DNA of 64,000 nt from SIG307 sp964609025 (lineage in GTDB: Bacteria; Bacillota; Clostridia; Lachnospirales; Lachnospiraceae): positions 1 to 64,000 of the forward strand of contig CAZSQM010000011.1 of assembly GCA_964609025.1 (NCBI GenBank), read 5' to 3'. Shown here in pieces: positions 51,759 through 59,711 of this stretch; positions within the stretch are counted from its first letter, which is position 1, and every line of letters starts with the position of its first letter. The translations under genes and the position numbers were made by a program. The notes beneath the pieces were generated by a model that saw only the letters and a program-made list of their open reading frames with translations, did no database searches and had not been told where the DNA came from.

Positions 51759-51870
51759 GGTAAAATGTTAGAGCGGCTTCTGCTTATTAGCACTTTACCG
51801 AAAAGAAGTGACAAACGGCAGGTGCCGGGAAGCGGCTAAAAAAGTATCTAATAAAAAGGAGAAAATAAGA

Positions 51871-52671
51871 ATGAAGAAGAAAATTGCATTATTATTAACG
51901 GCTGTTCTGTGTCTGTCCGTGTTTGCAGGTTGCGGCGGCAAGAAAACCGATCTTGCTTATATTAAAGATAAGGGCGAGATGGTTATGGGTATCACGCTGT
52001 ATGAGCCGATGAATTACTATGACGAGAGCGGCAATCTGATTGGTTTTGAAACCGAGTTTGCAACCGCGGTCTGCGAGAAGCTGGGCGTAGAGCCGAAGTT
52101 CCAGATTATCGATTGGGACCAGAAGGAGAGCGAGTTAAAGTCTAAGACCATCGACTGTATCTGGAACGGTCTTACCGTAACCGAGGAACGTAAGGAGAAT
52201 ATGGCGTTTTCTACCGCCTATATCAGCAATCGTCAGGTAGCGATTATCCGTAAGGCAGACGCTGAAAAGTACACCACGGCCGAGAACATGGCAGGCGCAA
52301 AAATGATTGCGGAGAACGGTTCCGCCGGCGAAACTGCAATTAAGGCCGACGCCGTACTTTCCAAGAACGAATACATAGCAGCTGCCGCACAGAAGGATGC
52401 GCTTCTTGAGGTTAAGGCAGGAACTTCGGACATCGCGGTGTTAGATTACATCATGGCGAAGGCAGTCATCCGCGATGATAACGATTACAGCGATTTAATG
52501 ATTGTTGAGGAGTTACAGCTGACTCCGGAGGAATATGCAATCGGTCTCCGTTTAGAGGATAAGGAGCTGTTGGCAAGAATCAATGAAATTATTGACGAGC
52601 TGGTGGAGGACGGTACGATGGCAGAGCTTGCGGCAAAGTATGATTTGACCGAGAATCTGGCATTTAAGTAA
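51871..52671 (+). CDS. Polar amino acid ABC transporter substrate-binding lipoprotein
   Basis: A 266-residue family 3 solute-binding protein. The lipobox SVFAGC places the lipidated Cys at residue 21. Characteristic family segments are GEMVMGITLYEPMNYYDESGNLIGFETEFATAVCEKLGVEPKF, LKSKTIDCIWNGLTVTEERKENMAFSTAYI and EYAIGLRLEDKELLARINEIIDEL. It captures an amino acid outside the membrane for the permease and ATPase encoded next. The ATG at 51871 follows AAAAAGGAG. The ligand-pocket pattern (aromatics in YEPMNYY) does not let me name the amino acid. Confidence 0.93.
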   Translation: MKKKIALLLTAVLCLSVFAGCGGKKTDLAYIKDKGEMVMGITLYEPMNYYDESGNLIGFETEFATAVCEKLGVEPKFQIIDWDQKESELKSKTIDCIWNGLTVTEERKENMAFSTAYISNRQVAIIRKADAEKYTTAENMAGAKMIAENGSAGETAIKADAVLSKNEYIAAAAQKDALLEVKAGTSDIAVLDYIMAKAVIRDDNDYSDLMIVEELQLTPEEYAIGLRLEDKELLARINEIIDELVEDGTMAELAAKYDLTENLAFK

Positions 52672-52699
52672 GAGACATCCCCAAAGGAGAAGGTAGGCT

Positions 52700-53347
52700 A
52701 TGTCATTTATTGACGTTACGATGCAGTTGTTGGACGGCTTTAAGATAACAATGCTGCTTTTTGCGGTGACGCTCCTCGGAGCGATTCCGTTAGGCCTTGT
52801 CATCACGTTTGGGTCTATGTCCAAAATCAAGCCGCTTCGCTGGTTGACGAGAACATTTGTCTGGATTATCCGCGGAACGCCGCTTATGCTGCAGATTATT
52901 CTTGTGTTTTATGGTCCGGGATTGATTTTCGGGGCGAGGGCGCTGCCGCGTATGACGGCGGTGCTCCTTGCTTTCATTATCAATTATGCGGCGTATTTCT
53001 CGGAAATTTACCGGGGCGGAATCGAAAGCATTCCGACGGGACAGTACGAGGCGGGACAGGTGCTCGGAATGACAAAGCGCCAGATTTTCTTTAAAGTAGT
53101 TTTGTTTCAGGTCGTCAAGCGGATTGTACCTGCCATGGGAAATGAAATCATTACTCTGGTAAAGGATACGTCTCTGGCCCGTGTTATTTCCGTAGTAGAG
53201 CTGGTAAAGGCTGCACAGGATATTGTCGGCTTAAAGGGAATCATCTGGCCGATTTTCTATATCGGTGCGTTCTATCTGTTGGTTTCCGGCGCATTAACCA
53301 TACTGTTTGACCGGATTGAAAAGAAAATGGATTATTATAAGGGATAG
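52700..53347 (+). CDS. Polar amino acid ABC transporter permease
   Basis: A 215-residue permease with about five membrane segments. IIRGTPLMLQIILVFYG is the family motif and YEAGQVLGMTKRQIFFKVVLFQVVKRIVPAMGNEI is the EAA loop that docks the ATPase. It is 28 bases after the binding protein gene with AAAGGAG ahead, and ends four bases before the ATPase ATG. Complete three-gene importer. Confidence 0.93.
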   Translation: MSFIDVTMQLLDGFKITMLLFAVTLLGAIPLGLVITFGSMSKIKPLRWLTRTFVWIIRGTPLMLQIILVFYGPGLIFGARALPRMTAVLLAFIINYAAYFSEIYRGGIESIPTGQYEAGQVLGMTKRQIFFKVVLFQVVKRIVPAMGNEIITLVKDTSLARVISVVELVKAAQDIVGLKGIIWPIFYIGAFYLLVSGALTILFDRIEKKMDYYKG

Positions 53348-53351
53348 CAAA

Positions 53352-54152
53352 ATGGCGGTATTGGAAGTAAAAAACATTAGAAAAAGCTTTGACGGCGAAG
53401 AAGTGTTAAAGGGAATTGACTTCGTGATGGAAAAGGGCGAAGTGTTGGCGATTATCGGTTCTTCGGGAAGCGGAAAAACAACGCTTTTACGGTGTCTGAA
53501 CTTTCTGGTGACGCCGGATGAAGGGCAGATTTTCGTAAACGGTGAGTGCATTTTTGACGCAGAAGATACGAAACAGGCAAAGGAGAAAGAAATCCGTGAA
53601 AAGCGCCTGCATTTCGGGCTTGTGTTTCAGTCCTTTAATTTGTTTCCGCAGTACAATGTATTGCAGAATGTGACGCTTGCGGCAGAGCTTCAGGTAAAAG
53701 AGGAGTTAAAGGCGCGCAAGGCGTCAAAACAGGAAAAGAAGGAAGCGCTTGCGGCTGTGACCGAGCGTGCGATGCAGCTTTTGTCACAGGTAGGGCTTTC
53801 GGAAAAGCAGAACGCGTATCCCTGCGAGCTTTCCGGCGGACAGCAGCAGCGTGCCGCAATCGCAAGGGCCCTGGCGCTCAACCCGAATATTCTCTGCTTT
53901 GACGAGCCAACCAGTGCGCTGGACCCGGCACTCACAGGAGAGGTGCTTCGTGTCATCCGCGGCTTAAAGTCTTCGGAGCGTACCATGATTGTCGTGACCC
54001 ACGAGATGGAGTTTGCAAGAAGGGTGGCGGACAAGGTAATTTACATGGCGGACGGCGTTATCGAGGAATGCGGCGAGCCGGAGCAGATATTTACGAATCC
54101 GCAGAGCGAGAAGCTGAAGGCGTTTTTGCGAAATGCGGAAAAAGGACTGTAA
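53352..54152 (+). CDS. Polar amino acid ABC transporter ATP-binding protein
   Basis: A 266-residue ABC ATPase. Walker A GSSGSGKTT starts at residue 36, the Q-loop is VFQSFNLFPQYN, the signature LSGGQQQR lies near residue 160, and Walker B reads ILCFDEPTSALD, with the switch VTHEM. An insertion rich in Lys, Glu and Ala (VKEELKARKASKQEKKEALAAV) separates the Q-loop from the signature and is longer than usual. The ATG at 53352 is favoured because a longer frame reads back into the permease gene. Confidence 0.92.
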   Translation: MAVLEVKNIRKSFDGEEVLKGIDFVMEKGEVLAIIGSSGSGKTTLLRCLNFLVTPDEGQIFVNGECIFDAEDTKQAKEKEIREKRLHFGLVFQSFNLFPQYNVLQNVTLAAELQVKEELKARKASKQEKKEALAAVTERAMQLLSQVGLSEKQNAYPCELSGGQQQRAAIARALALNPNILCFDEPTSALDPALTGEVLRVIRGLKSSERTMIVVTHEMEFARRVADKVIYMADGVIEECGEPEQIFTNPQSEKLKAFLRNAEKGL

Positions 54153-54173
54153 GAGCGTAAAAGGAAAGAAATT

Positions 54174-54215
54174 ACAGCCTGCGGGAATCTATGGGATTCC
54201 GGCGGGCTGTTGTTT
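54174..54215 (+). terminator. Intrinsic terminator of the amino acid ABC operon
   Basis: ACAGCC-GC-GGAATC pairs with GATTCC-GC-GGGCTGT (54174-54189 with 54195-54210) with two mismatches, followed by TGTTTT. It lies just ahead of the EamA gene. Confidence 0.75.
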
Positions 54216-54236
54216 TATAGGAAAGGAACGAGGCAG

Positions 54237-55121
54237 ATGGAAAAAGAGGAACGGAAGGCGAAGGCAAAGCTTTTGTTCGCAATGCTTATTTTTGGTTCAA
54301 TCGGTGTTTTTATCCGTTTTATTCCGTTAGCCTCCGCATGGATTGCCTGTACGAGAGGGCTGGTCGGAACCGTGTTCCTGCTTCTGACAGCGGCACTTTC
54401 CGGAAAGCGTATGGACAAAACTGCGGTGAAACGCAATCTCCTGCCGCTGTGCCTTTCCGGTGCGGCAATCGGCGTCAACTGGATTTTGTTGTTCGAGGCG
54501 TACCGCTATACGACAGTGGCGGCGGCAACGCTGTGCTATTACATGGCACCGGTGTTTGTCATTGCGCTTTCACCGCTTGTTTTAAAGGAAAAACTGACGG
54601 CCGGGAAGGTGGCCTGCGTGTTGACGGCACTTCTCGGAATGTTGTTTGTATCCGGTATTTTGGAGGGCGGGGCGCCCAACGGCCTCAATGCGCGCGGAAT
54701 CCTATTCGGACTCGGTGCGGCAGCCCTTTATGCAACGGTGATGCTTACGAACCGGTTTTTAAAGGAGATTTCCTCCTATGACAGTACGATATTGCAGTTG
54801 GGAATTGCGGCGGCTACGGTACTGCCGTATGCAATTACAACAAGCGGTTTGAAAGAATTTGCGGCCGTGTCCGTGCCGCAGACATTCTTGCTGCTTGCGG
54901 TCGGAATCGTGCATACGGGCGTTGCGTATCGGTTGTACTTCGGCAGTATGCAGAAGTTAAGCGCGCAGACTGTTGCGGTGTACAGCTATATTGACCCTGC
55001 GTTTGCCGTTGTGCTTTCCGTTGTTTTTTTGCGGGAGGAAACCGGAATTTACGGTATTCTGGGTGCGGTTTTGATACTTGGTTCCACGTTGCTTGGCGAG
55101 CGGAAAGGAAAAAGGGTGTAA
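54237..55121 (+). CDS. EamA/DMT family transporter
   Basis: A 294-residue membrane protein with ten predicted membrane segments arranged as two EamA repeats of about 140 residues (first LLFAMLIFGSIGVFIRFIPLASAWIACTRG, second GILFGLGAAALYATVMLTNRF). The AFAVVLSVVFLREETGIYGILGAVLILGSTLLGE end is typical. The family includes exporters of amino acids, nucleosides and other metabolites; no substrate can be assigned. The ATG at 54237 is supported by AAAGGAA. Confidence 0.88.
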   Translation: MEKEERKAKAKLLFAMLIFGSIGVFIRFIPLASAWIACTRGLVGTVFLLLTAALSGKRMDKTAVKRNLLPLCLSGAAIGVNWILLFEAYRYTTVAAATLCYYMAPVFVIALSPLVLKEKLTAGKVACVLTALLGMLFVSGILEGGAPNGLNARGILFGLGAAALYATVMLTNRFLKEISSYDSTILQLGIAAATVLPYAITTSGLKEFAAVSVPQTFLLLAVGIVHTGVAYRLYFGSMQKLSAQTVAVYSYIDPAFAVVLSVVFLREETGIYGILGAVLILGSTLLGERKGKRV

Positions 55122-55202
55122 AGGTTTCCTAACACTGCTTGTTTTCCCTGTGTTTGGTATGTTAGAATACTATGTGGGGAAATGTAAACAGGAGGTGTCA
55201 GG

Positions 55203-56738
55203 TTGTTAAGAAATAACAGAACGATTCTTCTTTTAAAGGTAAAGGAATCTATTTCATCCGTATTGCCGATTGCGGCAATTGTGTTTTTACTGTGCTTTTC
55301 GATTATTTCGGTTCCCACCGATTTACTGATGACTTTTGTATTCGGTGTGGTTATGCTGATTATCGGTATGGGGATGTTTACGCTGGGTGCCGACCTTTCC
55401 ATGACTCCCGTGGGAGAACATATCGGTTCGGCGGTAACAAAGTCCAGAAAGCTTTGGTTTATTGTCCTGATGTGCTTTTTCGTAGGCGCGATTGTGACGA
55501 TTTCCGAGCCGGATTTGCAGGTGCTTGCGGAGCAGGTTCCGAATATTCCGAATGAGGTAATTGTGCTTTCGGTTGCGGGCGGCGTCGGTTTGTTTCTGGT
55601 GATTGCTATGCTCCGAATCCTTTTTAAATGGCGGCTGTCCTATCTGCTGATTTTCTTTTATGCGATTGTGTTTACGCTGGCTGTATTCGTGCCGAAGGAG
55701 TTTTTGGCGGTAGCGTTTGATTCCGGGGGTGTGACAACAGGACCGATGACGGTTCCGTTTATCATGGCGTTAGGCGTTGGTGTAGCCTCTATCCGAAGCG
55801 ACAGTGACGCGGAGAATGACAGCTTCGGTCTGGTTGCGCTTTGCTCGGTGGGACCGATTCTTGCCGTTATGTTGCTGGGAATGTTTTTCCGGGCGGAGGG
55901 CGGTACCTATACGCCGGTAGAGATTCCGACGGTAGAAACTTCGAAGGATTTGTGGCGGCTGTTTTCCTCCGAGCTTCCGGCGTACATAGCGGAAGTCGCA
56001 AAAGCGCTTCTGCCGATTATTGCATTTTTTGCATTGTTTCAGCTTTTTAAGTTAAAGCTTAAAAAAGAAAATATTTTCCGTATCAGCGTGGGCTTTGTGT
56101 ATACCTTTATCGGACTGGTGCTGTTTTTATGTGGGGCGAATGTAGGCTTCATGACTGTGGGAAACTATATCGGCAGGCAGTTAGGAGCCCTTTCGTATAA
56201 CTGGATTGTAATACCGATCGGTATGGTAATTGGTTATTTTATTGTGGAGGCGGAACCTGCGGTGCATGTTTTGAATAAACAGGTGTATGAGATGACTTCC
56301 GGTTCCATTCCGCCGAAGGCGCTCAGCCGGAGCCTTTCCATCGGCGTGGCGTTTTCCGTTGGGCTATCCATGCTGCGTATTGTTGCAGGGCTTCCGATTA
56401 TGTATTTTCTGATTCCGGGCTATCTGATTGCCATTGTGCTTTCGTTTTTTGTGCCGCCGATTTTTACCGCGATTGCATTTGATTCCGGCGGCGTTGCTTC
56501 GGGACCGATGACTGCGACGTTTTTGCTTCCGTTGTCCATCGGAGTGTGTACCGCATGCGGCGGGAATGTGGTTTCCAGCGCGTTCGGGGTAGTGGCGATG
56601 GTTGCCATGACGCCGCTTATTACGATTCAGCTGCTCGGGCTGATGTACCGTCTGAAATCCCGCAGGCACAGGGAACCGGTGGCTGCGGAGGCAATCGTCG
56701 ACAATGAAATTTTTGAAATGGAGGGAAGCGATGAATAG
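55203..56738 (+). CDS. DUF1538 family membrane protein
   Basis: A 511-residue polytopic membrane protein made of two homologous halves. The motif DSGGVTTGPMTVPFIMALGVGVA with a later DSFGLVALCSVGPILAVMLLG in the first half recurs as DSGGVASGPMTATFLLPLSIGVC and SAFGVVAMVAMTPLITIQLLG in the second. This duplication is the DUF1538 hallmark; function is unknown, though transport is suspected from topology. The TTG start at 55203 follows AGGAGG. It overlaps the PII-like gene by eight bases. Confidence 0.85.
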   Translation: MLRNNRTILLLKVKESISSVLPIAAIVFLLCFSIISVPTDLLMTFVFGVVMLIIGMGMFTLGADLSMTPVGEHIGSAVTKSRKLWFIVLMCFFVGAIVTISEPDLQVLAEQVPNIPNEVIVLSVAGGVGLFLVIAMLRILFKWRLSYLLIFFYAIVFTLAVFVPKEFLAVAFDSGGVTTGPMTVPFIMALGVGVASIRSDSDAENDSFGLVALCSVGPILAVMLLGMFFRAEGGTYTPVEIPTVETSKDLWRLFSSELPAYIAEVAKALLPIIAFFALFQLFKLKLKKENIFRISVGFVYTFIGLVLFLCGANVGFMTVGNYIGRQLGALSYNWIVIPIGMVIGYFIVEAEPAVHVLNKQVYEMTSGSIPPKALSRSLSIGVAFSVGLSMLRIVAGLPIMYFLIPGYLIAIVLSFFVPPIFTAIAFDSGGVASGPMTATFLLPLSIGVCTACGGNVVSSAFGVVAMVAMTPLITIQLLGLMYRLKSRRHREPVAAEAIVDNEIFEMEGSDE

Positions 56739-57423
56739 CTATTATATGGTGTTTGTGATAGTAAACCGCAGCTATGAGAAAGAATATGTAAAGTTTTTCC
56801 GGCAGAATAACATCACCAGACTGACAGCAATGCTCGGGAACGGAACTGCCAGCAAAAGTATTCTGGATTATCTCGGAATTGAAAATAATGAAAAGGTAAT
56901 TCTTCAGGCGGTTGTTGCAAACGGAATGGTTGCACCGCTGCTTTCCGGGCTTGTCAGCCGTATGGGGATTAATTTGCCGGGAACCGGAATCGCAATGTCA
57001 ATCCCGGTGGAAAGTATTGCAGGAACTTCAAGTATGAAATATTTGACTGAGGGACAGGAAACCACAGCATCGGAGGAAGGTAAAATGAAGGAAGCAGTCT
57101 ATTCGTTGATTACGGTAATTGCGGAAAAAGGCCGTTCGGACATGGTGATGGACGCTGCCAGAGAGGCGGGGGCAAAGGGCGGCACGGTCATCCATGCCAA
57201 AGGAACCGGAAAAGAGTCGGAAGCAAAGTTTTTCGGCGTTTCCATTACGCCGGAAAAGGAATTGATTTATATTGCGACAAGAAAGTCGGACAAAGGCGAT
57301 ATTATGCGTGCCATTATGGAAAAGGCGGGACCGCATACCGACGCAAAGGCGGTAGTGTTCTCGCTGCCGGTGGAGGATATTGTGGGACTGACCGCTTTAA
57401 TGGATGAGAAAACGGAGGAATAG
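56731..57423 (+). CDS. PII-like protein coupled to DUF1538
   Basis: A 230-residue soluble protein that looks like two PII-like (GlnB-fold) units: residues 4-95 (MVFVIVNRSYEKEYVKFFRQNNITRL) and residues 118-225 (EAVYSLITVIAEKGRSDMVMDAAREAGAKGGTVIHAKGTG). The second half keeps the GTVIHAKG pattern of the loop region and the C-terminal DIMRAIMEKAGPHTDAKAVVFSLPVEDI. It starts inside the end of the DUF1538 gene. By analogy with Amt/GlnK it may regulate that membrane protein; this is inference. Confidence 0.8.
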   Translation: MNSYYMVFVIVNRSYEKEYVKFFRQNNITRLTAMLGNGTASKSILDYLGIENNEKVILQAVVANGMVAPLLSGLVSRMGINLPGTGIAMSIPVESIAGTSSMKYLTEGQETTASEEGKMKEAVYSLITVIAEKGRSDMVMDAAREAGAKGGTVIHAKGTGKESEAKFFGVSITPEKELIYIATRKSDKGDIMRAIMEKAGPHTDAKAVVFSLPVEDIVGLTALMDEKTEE

Positions 57424-57445
57424 CTGTATTTGTGCCGCTTTCCGG

Positions 57446-58660
57446 TTATTTGCGGGGGCCGAGATCCGGCTCCGAATCCAAAAAGCAGGCGCGTTTTAAG
57501 GCAGAGTCTCCGTAGCGGGTGCGAATCCGGTCCACGGCGGCGTTTAGTTTGGAGAGCTTTTCCCGCTTTTCGGAGTCAAACAGGTCGTACTGGAAGCAGT
57601 CCTCCTCCGTAACGTGACCGGTGGAAACACCGAGAAGCCGAATCGGAGAGCCGTCCCAAAGCTCGTAAAAGAGCTTCCGGGCAACGGAGTAAAGCTGTTC
57701 CGTAGTGTTGTCCGGAGCGGGGAGCTGTTGCTGTCTGCTGTGGCTTTGAAAAGAGGAGTCCTTGATTGTAACGGATACCATGGAAACGTAGGCGCGGTCC
57801 GCACGGATACGCGCCCCTACTTTTTCGCAGAGGGCAAGCAGGACGCGCTCCGCGGCGGCGCCGTTGGTCAAATCTGCCGGAAGGGTGGTGGAGTTGCCGT
57901 AGCCCTTTGGCGCGGCCTGCTCCGCGGCAACCGGCGTAGGGTCGATGCCGTTGGCAAGGTCGTGGATAAAGCTGCCCTGCTTTTTTAAGTGGGCGGTAAG
58001 AACCGCAGGGTCCGTACGGGCAAGCTCCCCTACGGTGCGGATGCCTAACGTATGCAGGCGCTCCGCGGTGGAACGTCCCACATATAATAAATCGCCGACC
58101 GGAAGCGGCCAGAGCTTTGTCTTGATTTCTTCCGGGAACAGGGTGTGAACCAGGTCCGGCTTTTTAAAGTCGGAGGCAATCTTTGCCAGAAGGCGGTTGG
58201 AAGACACGCCGATATTTACCGTAAAACCAAGCTCCTCCCGGACTTGGTCTTTTATTTTGTGAGCAAAGTCTACTAAGGAACCGTACAGTCCCTCGGTGCC
58301 GGTCATGTCGCAGAAGGCTTCGTCGATGCTGAACTGCTCCACGACCGGAGCATAACGCTGCAAAAGCTCAATAAATGCGCGGGAGCGGCGTACATACAGA
58401 GAAAAGTCCGGCTTTGCGATAAAAAGTCCGGGGCACTTTTGAAGCGCCTTTACAATCGGCTCCCCGGTAACAATACCGAATTGCTTTGCCGGAATGGACT
58501 TTGCCAGAACAATGCCGTGGCGCTTGTCGATATCGCCGCCGATAACGGCGGGAATTTCGCGCAGGTCAACGCTTTCGCCCAGATCGTGCAGACGATGCTG
58601 CGCCTCCCAGCTTAAGAAAGCGGAATTAACGTCAATGTGGTAAATGACCGGGTTTGCCAT
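57446..58660 (-). CDS. dinB: DNA polymerase IV (Y-family)
   Basis: A 404-residue translesion polymerase. VIYHIDVNSAFLSWEAQ carries the first catalytic Asp, YAPVVEQFSIDEAFCDMTG the SIDE motif with the second acidic pair, and VNIGVSSNRLLAKIASDFKKPD the thumb/palm motif. The little-finger domain is the last 100 residues. The gene is preceded by AAAGGAG, its own promoter and a LexA box, so it should be induced by DNA damage. It converges on the PII-like gene with 22 bases between them. Confidence 0.94.
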   Translation of the reverse strand: MANPVIYHIDVNSAFLSWEAQHRLHDLGESVDLREIPAVIGGDIDKRHGIVLAKSIPAKQFGIVTGEPIVKALQKCPGLFIAKPDFSLYVRRSRAFIELLQRYAPVVEQFSIDEAFCDMTGTEGLYGSLVDFAHKIKDQVREELGFTVNIGVSSNRLLAKIASDFKKPDLVHTLFPEEIKTKLWPLPVGDLLYVGRSTAERLHTLGIRTVGELARTDPAVLTAHLKKQGSFIHDLANGIDPTPVAAEQAAPKGYGNSTTLPADLTNGAAAERVLLALCEKVGARIRADRAYVSMVSVTIKDSSFQSHSRQQQLPAPDNTTEQLYSVARKLFYELWDGSPIRLLGVSTGHVTEEDCFQYDLFDSEKREKLSKLNAAVDRIRTRYGDSALKRACFLDSEPDLGPRK

Positions 58661-58695
58661 AGCGGGACTCCTTTCTTGCTCTTCAAAGAGAAACA

Positions 58696-58707
58696 GAACA
58701 AATGTTC
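58696..58707 (-). promoter_or_regulatory. LexA (SOS) box of dinB
   Basis: GAACAAATGTTC matches the Gram-positive GAAC-N4-GTTC operator. It lies immediately downstream of the dinB -10 box, covering the predicted transcription start, so LexA would block initiation. Confidence 0.8.
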
Positions 58708-58713
58708 AACTTT

Positions 58714-58742
58714 ATTATAGCAGGGAAAGGACGGTTTGGCAA
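58714..58742 (-). promoter_or_regulatory. Promoter of dinB
   Basis: On the minus strand TTGCCA (plus 58737-58742), a 17-base spacer and TATAAT (plus 58714-58719). Confidence 0.75.
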
Positions 58743-58885
58743 GCGTGAATAGTTTTCCTTTTTTTACATATACTGTACCTGCAATTCGCAGCCGGGAGAA
58801 AAGCGCATTTGCCGCTGCGCGGAAACAATGCCCGCGGGAAGTACGCCCATTGCCCGGCGCAAAGAAAAGAAACGGAGGCAGGAAC

Positions 58886-59497
58886 ATGGCAGTAGATTTT
58901 AAAACGAGTGAAACCAAAGAAAATTTAATGCGCGCCTTTGCGGGAGAAAGTCAGGCAAGAAACCGTTATACGTTTGCGGCGGAGCAGGCAAAGCAGCAGA
59001 AGCTTCATGTAGTGGAAGCGGTTTTTACCTATACGGCAAATCAGGAGAGGGAGCACGCGAAGGTATTTTATCATCACCTTTCCGAACTGGCGGGAGAAAC
59101 CGTTCATATCGACGGCGGATATCCGATTGATATCAGCAGCAGTATTTCCGAACTTCTGCGGATGGCGCAGCACAACGAATACGAAGAGCATGACGACGTA
59201 TACCAGGCGTTTGCCGAAAAAGCAAGCGAGGAGGGGTTCCAAAAGGTAGCGGCTTCTTTCCGGATGATTGCACAAATCGAGAAGATGCACGGCGACCGGT
59301 TCGGGAAGCTGGCGCAGCTGATGGAAGAAAATAAATTGTTTATTTCGGATGTGAAAACCGGCTGGATTTGTTTGAATTGCGGTCATGTATACGAGGGCGA
59401 GCAGGTGCCGGAAAAATGTCCGGTGTGCGACCATGACAGAGGCTATTTTATCCGTCTGGAGCTTTCTCCTTACAGCGGAAGCTGTTGTAAGGAATAA
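58886..59497 (+). CDS. rbr: Rubrerythrin
   Basis: A 203-residue cytosolic peroxidase of anaerobes. The di-iron four-helix domain has NLMRAFAGESQARNRYTFAAEQA, NQEREHAKVFYHHL and the late EKMHGDRF; the C-terminal rubredoxin-like domain binds iron through CLNCGHVYEG and CPVCDHDRGYF. It reduces hydrogen peroxide with electrons from NADH via rubredoxin-type partners. The ATG at 58886 follows GGAGG; an upstream extension without a site is rejected. It diverges from dinB across 225 bases. Confidence 0.95.
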   Translation: MAVDFKTSETKENLMRAFAGESQARNRYTFAAEQAKQQKLHVVEAVFTYTANQEREHAKVFYHHLSELAGETVHIDGGYPIDISSSISELLRMAQHNEYEEHDDVYQAFAEKASEEGFQKVAASFRMIAQIEKMHGDRFGKLAQLMEENKLFISDVKTGWICLNCGHVYEGEQVPEKCPVCDHDRGYFIRLELSPYSGSCCKE

Positions 59498-59511
59498 GGG
59501 GCTGTCGCAGG

Positions 59512-59615
59512 CAGGGCAATCGCTTGTAAAGTTCCGAGGGGAAAAACATATTCTGCAACGTTCCGTAATCGGAAGCCGCTTTTTGCCCCTCGGAACTTTA
59601 CAAGCGATTGCCCTG
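59512..59615. repeat. Perfect 30-base inverted repeat (copy C of the intergenic palindrome family)
   Basis: Arms at 59512-59541 and 59586-59615 are complementary over all 30 bases, separated by 44. The right arm with the loop (about 59559-59615) closely matches 36196-36252 of copy B, with few differences. It begins 15 bases after the rubrerythrin stop and may also act as a transcript stabiliser or terminator, though no T-run follows. Confidence 0.8.
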
Positions 59616-59711
59616 CGTCGCGGGGTCAAAGGCTTTTCTTTTTGGGTTATCTATGATAGAATAGATTTAAAAATAACCTTACGGACAGGGGGAGTCCGGG
59701 AAAGGGGAGAA

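Noticed and set aside
58736..58885. Upstream extension of rubrerythrin by 50 codons
   Set aside because: No ribosome binding site at the upstream ATG; the extension reads across the dinB promoter region and GGAGG precedes the ATG at 58886.
59385..59711. Upstream extension of the DUF2339 protein
   Set aside because: The frame runs through the rubrerythrin gene and the 30-base inverted repeat; the ATG at 59712 has a good ribosome binding site.
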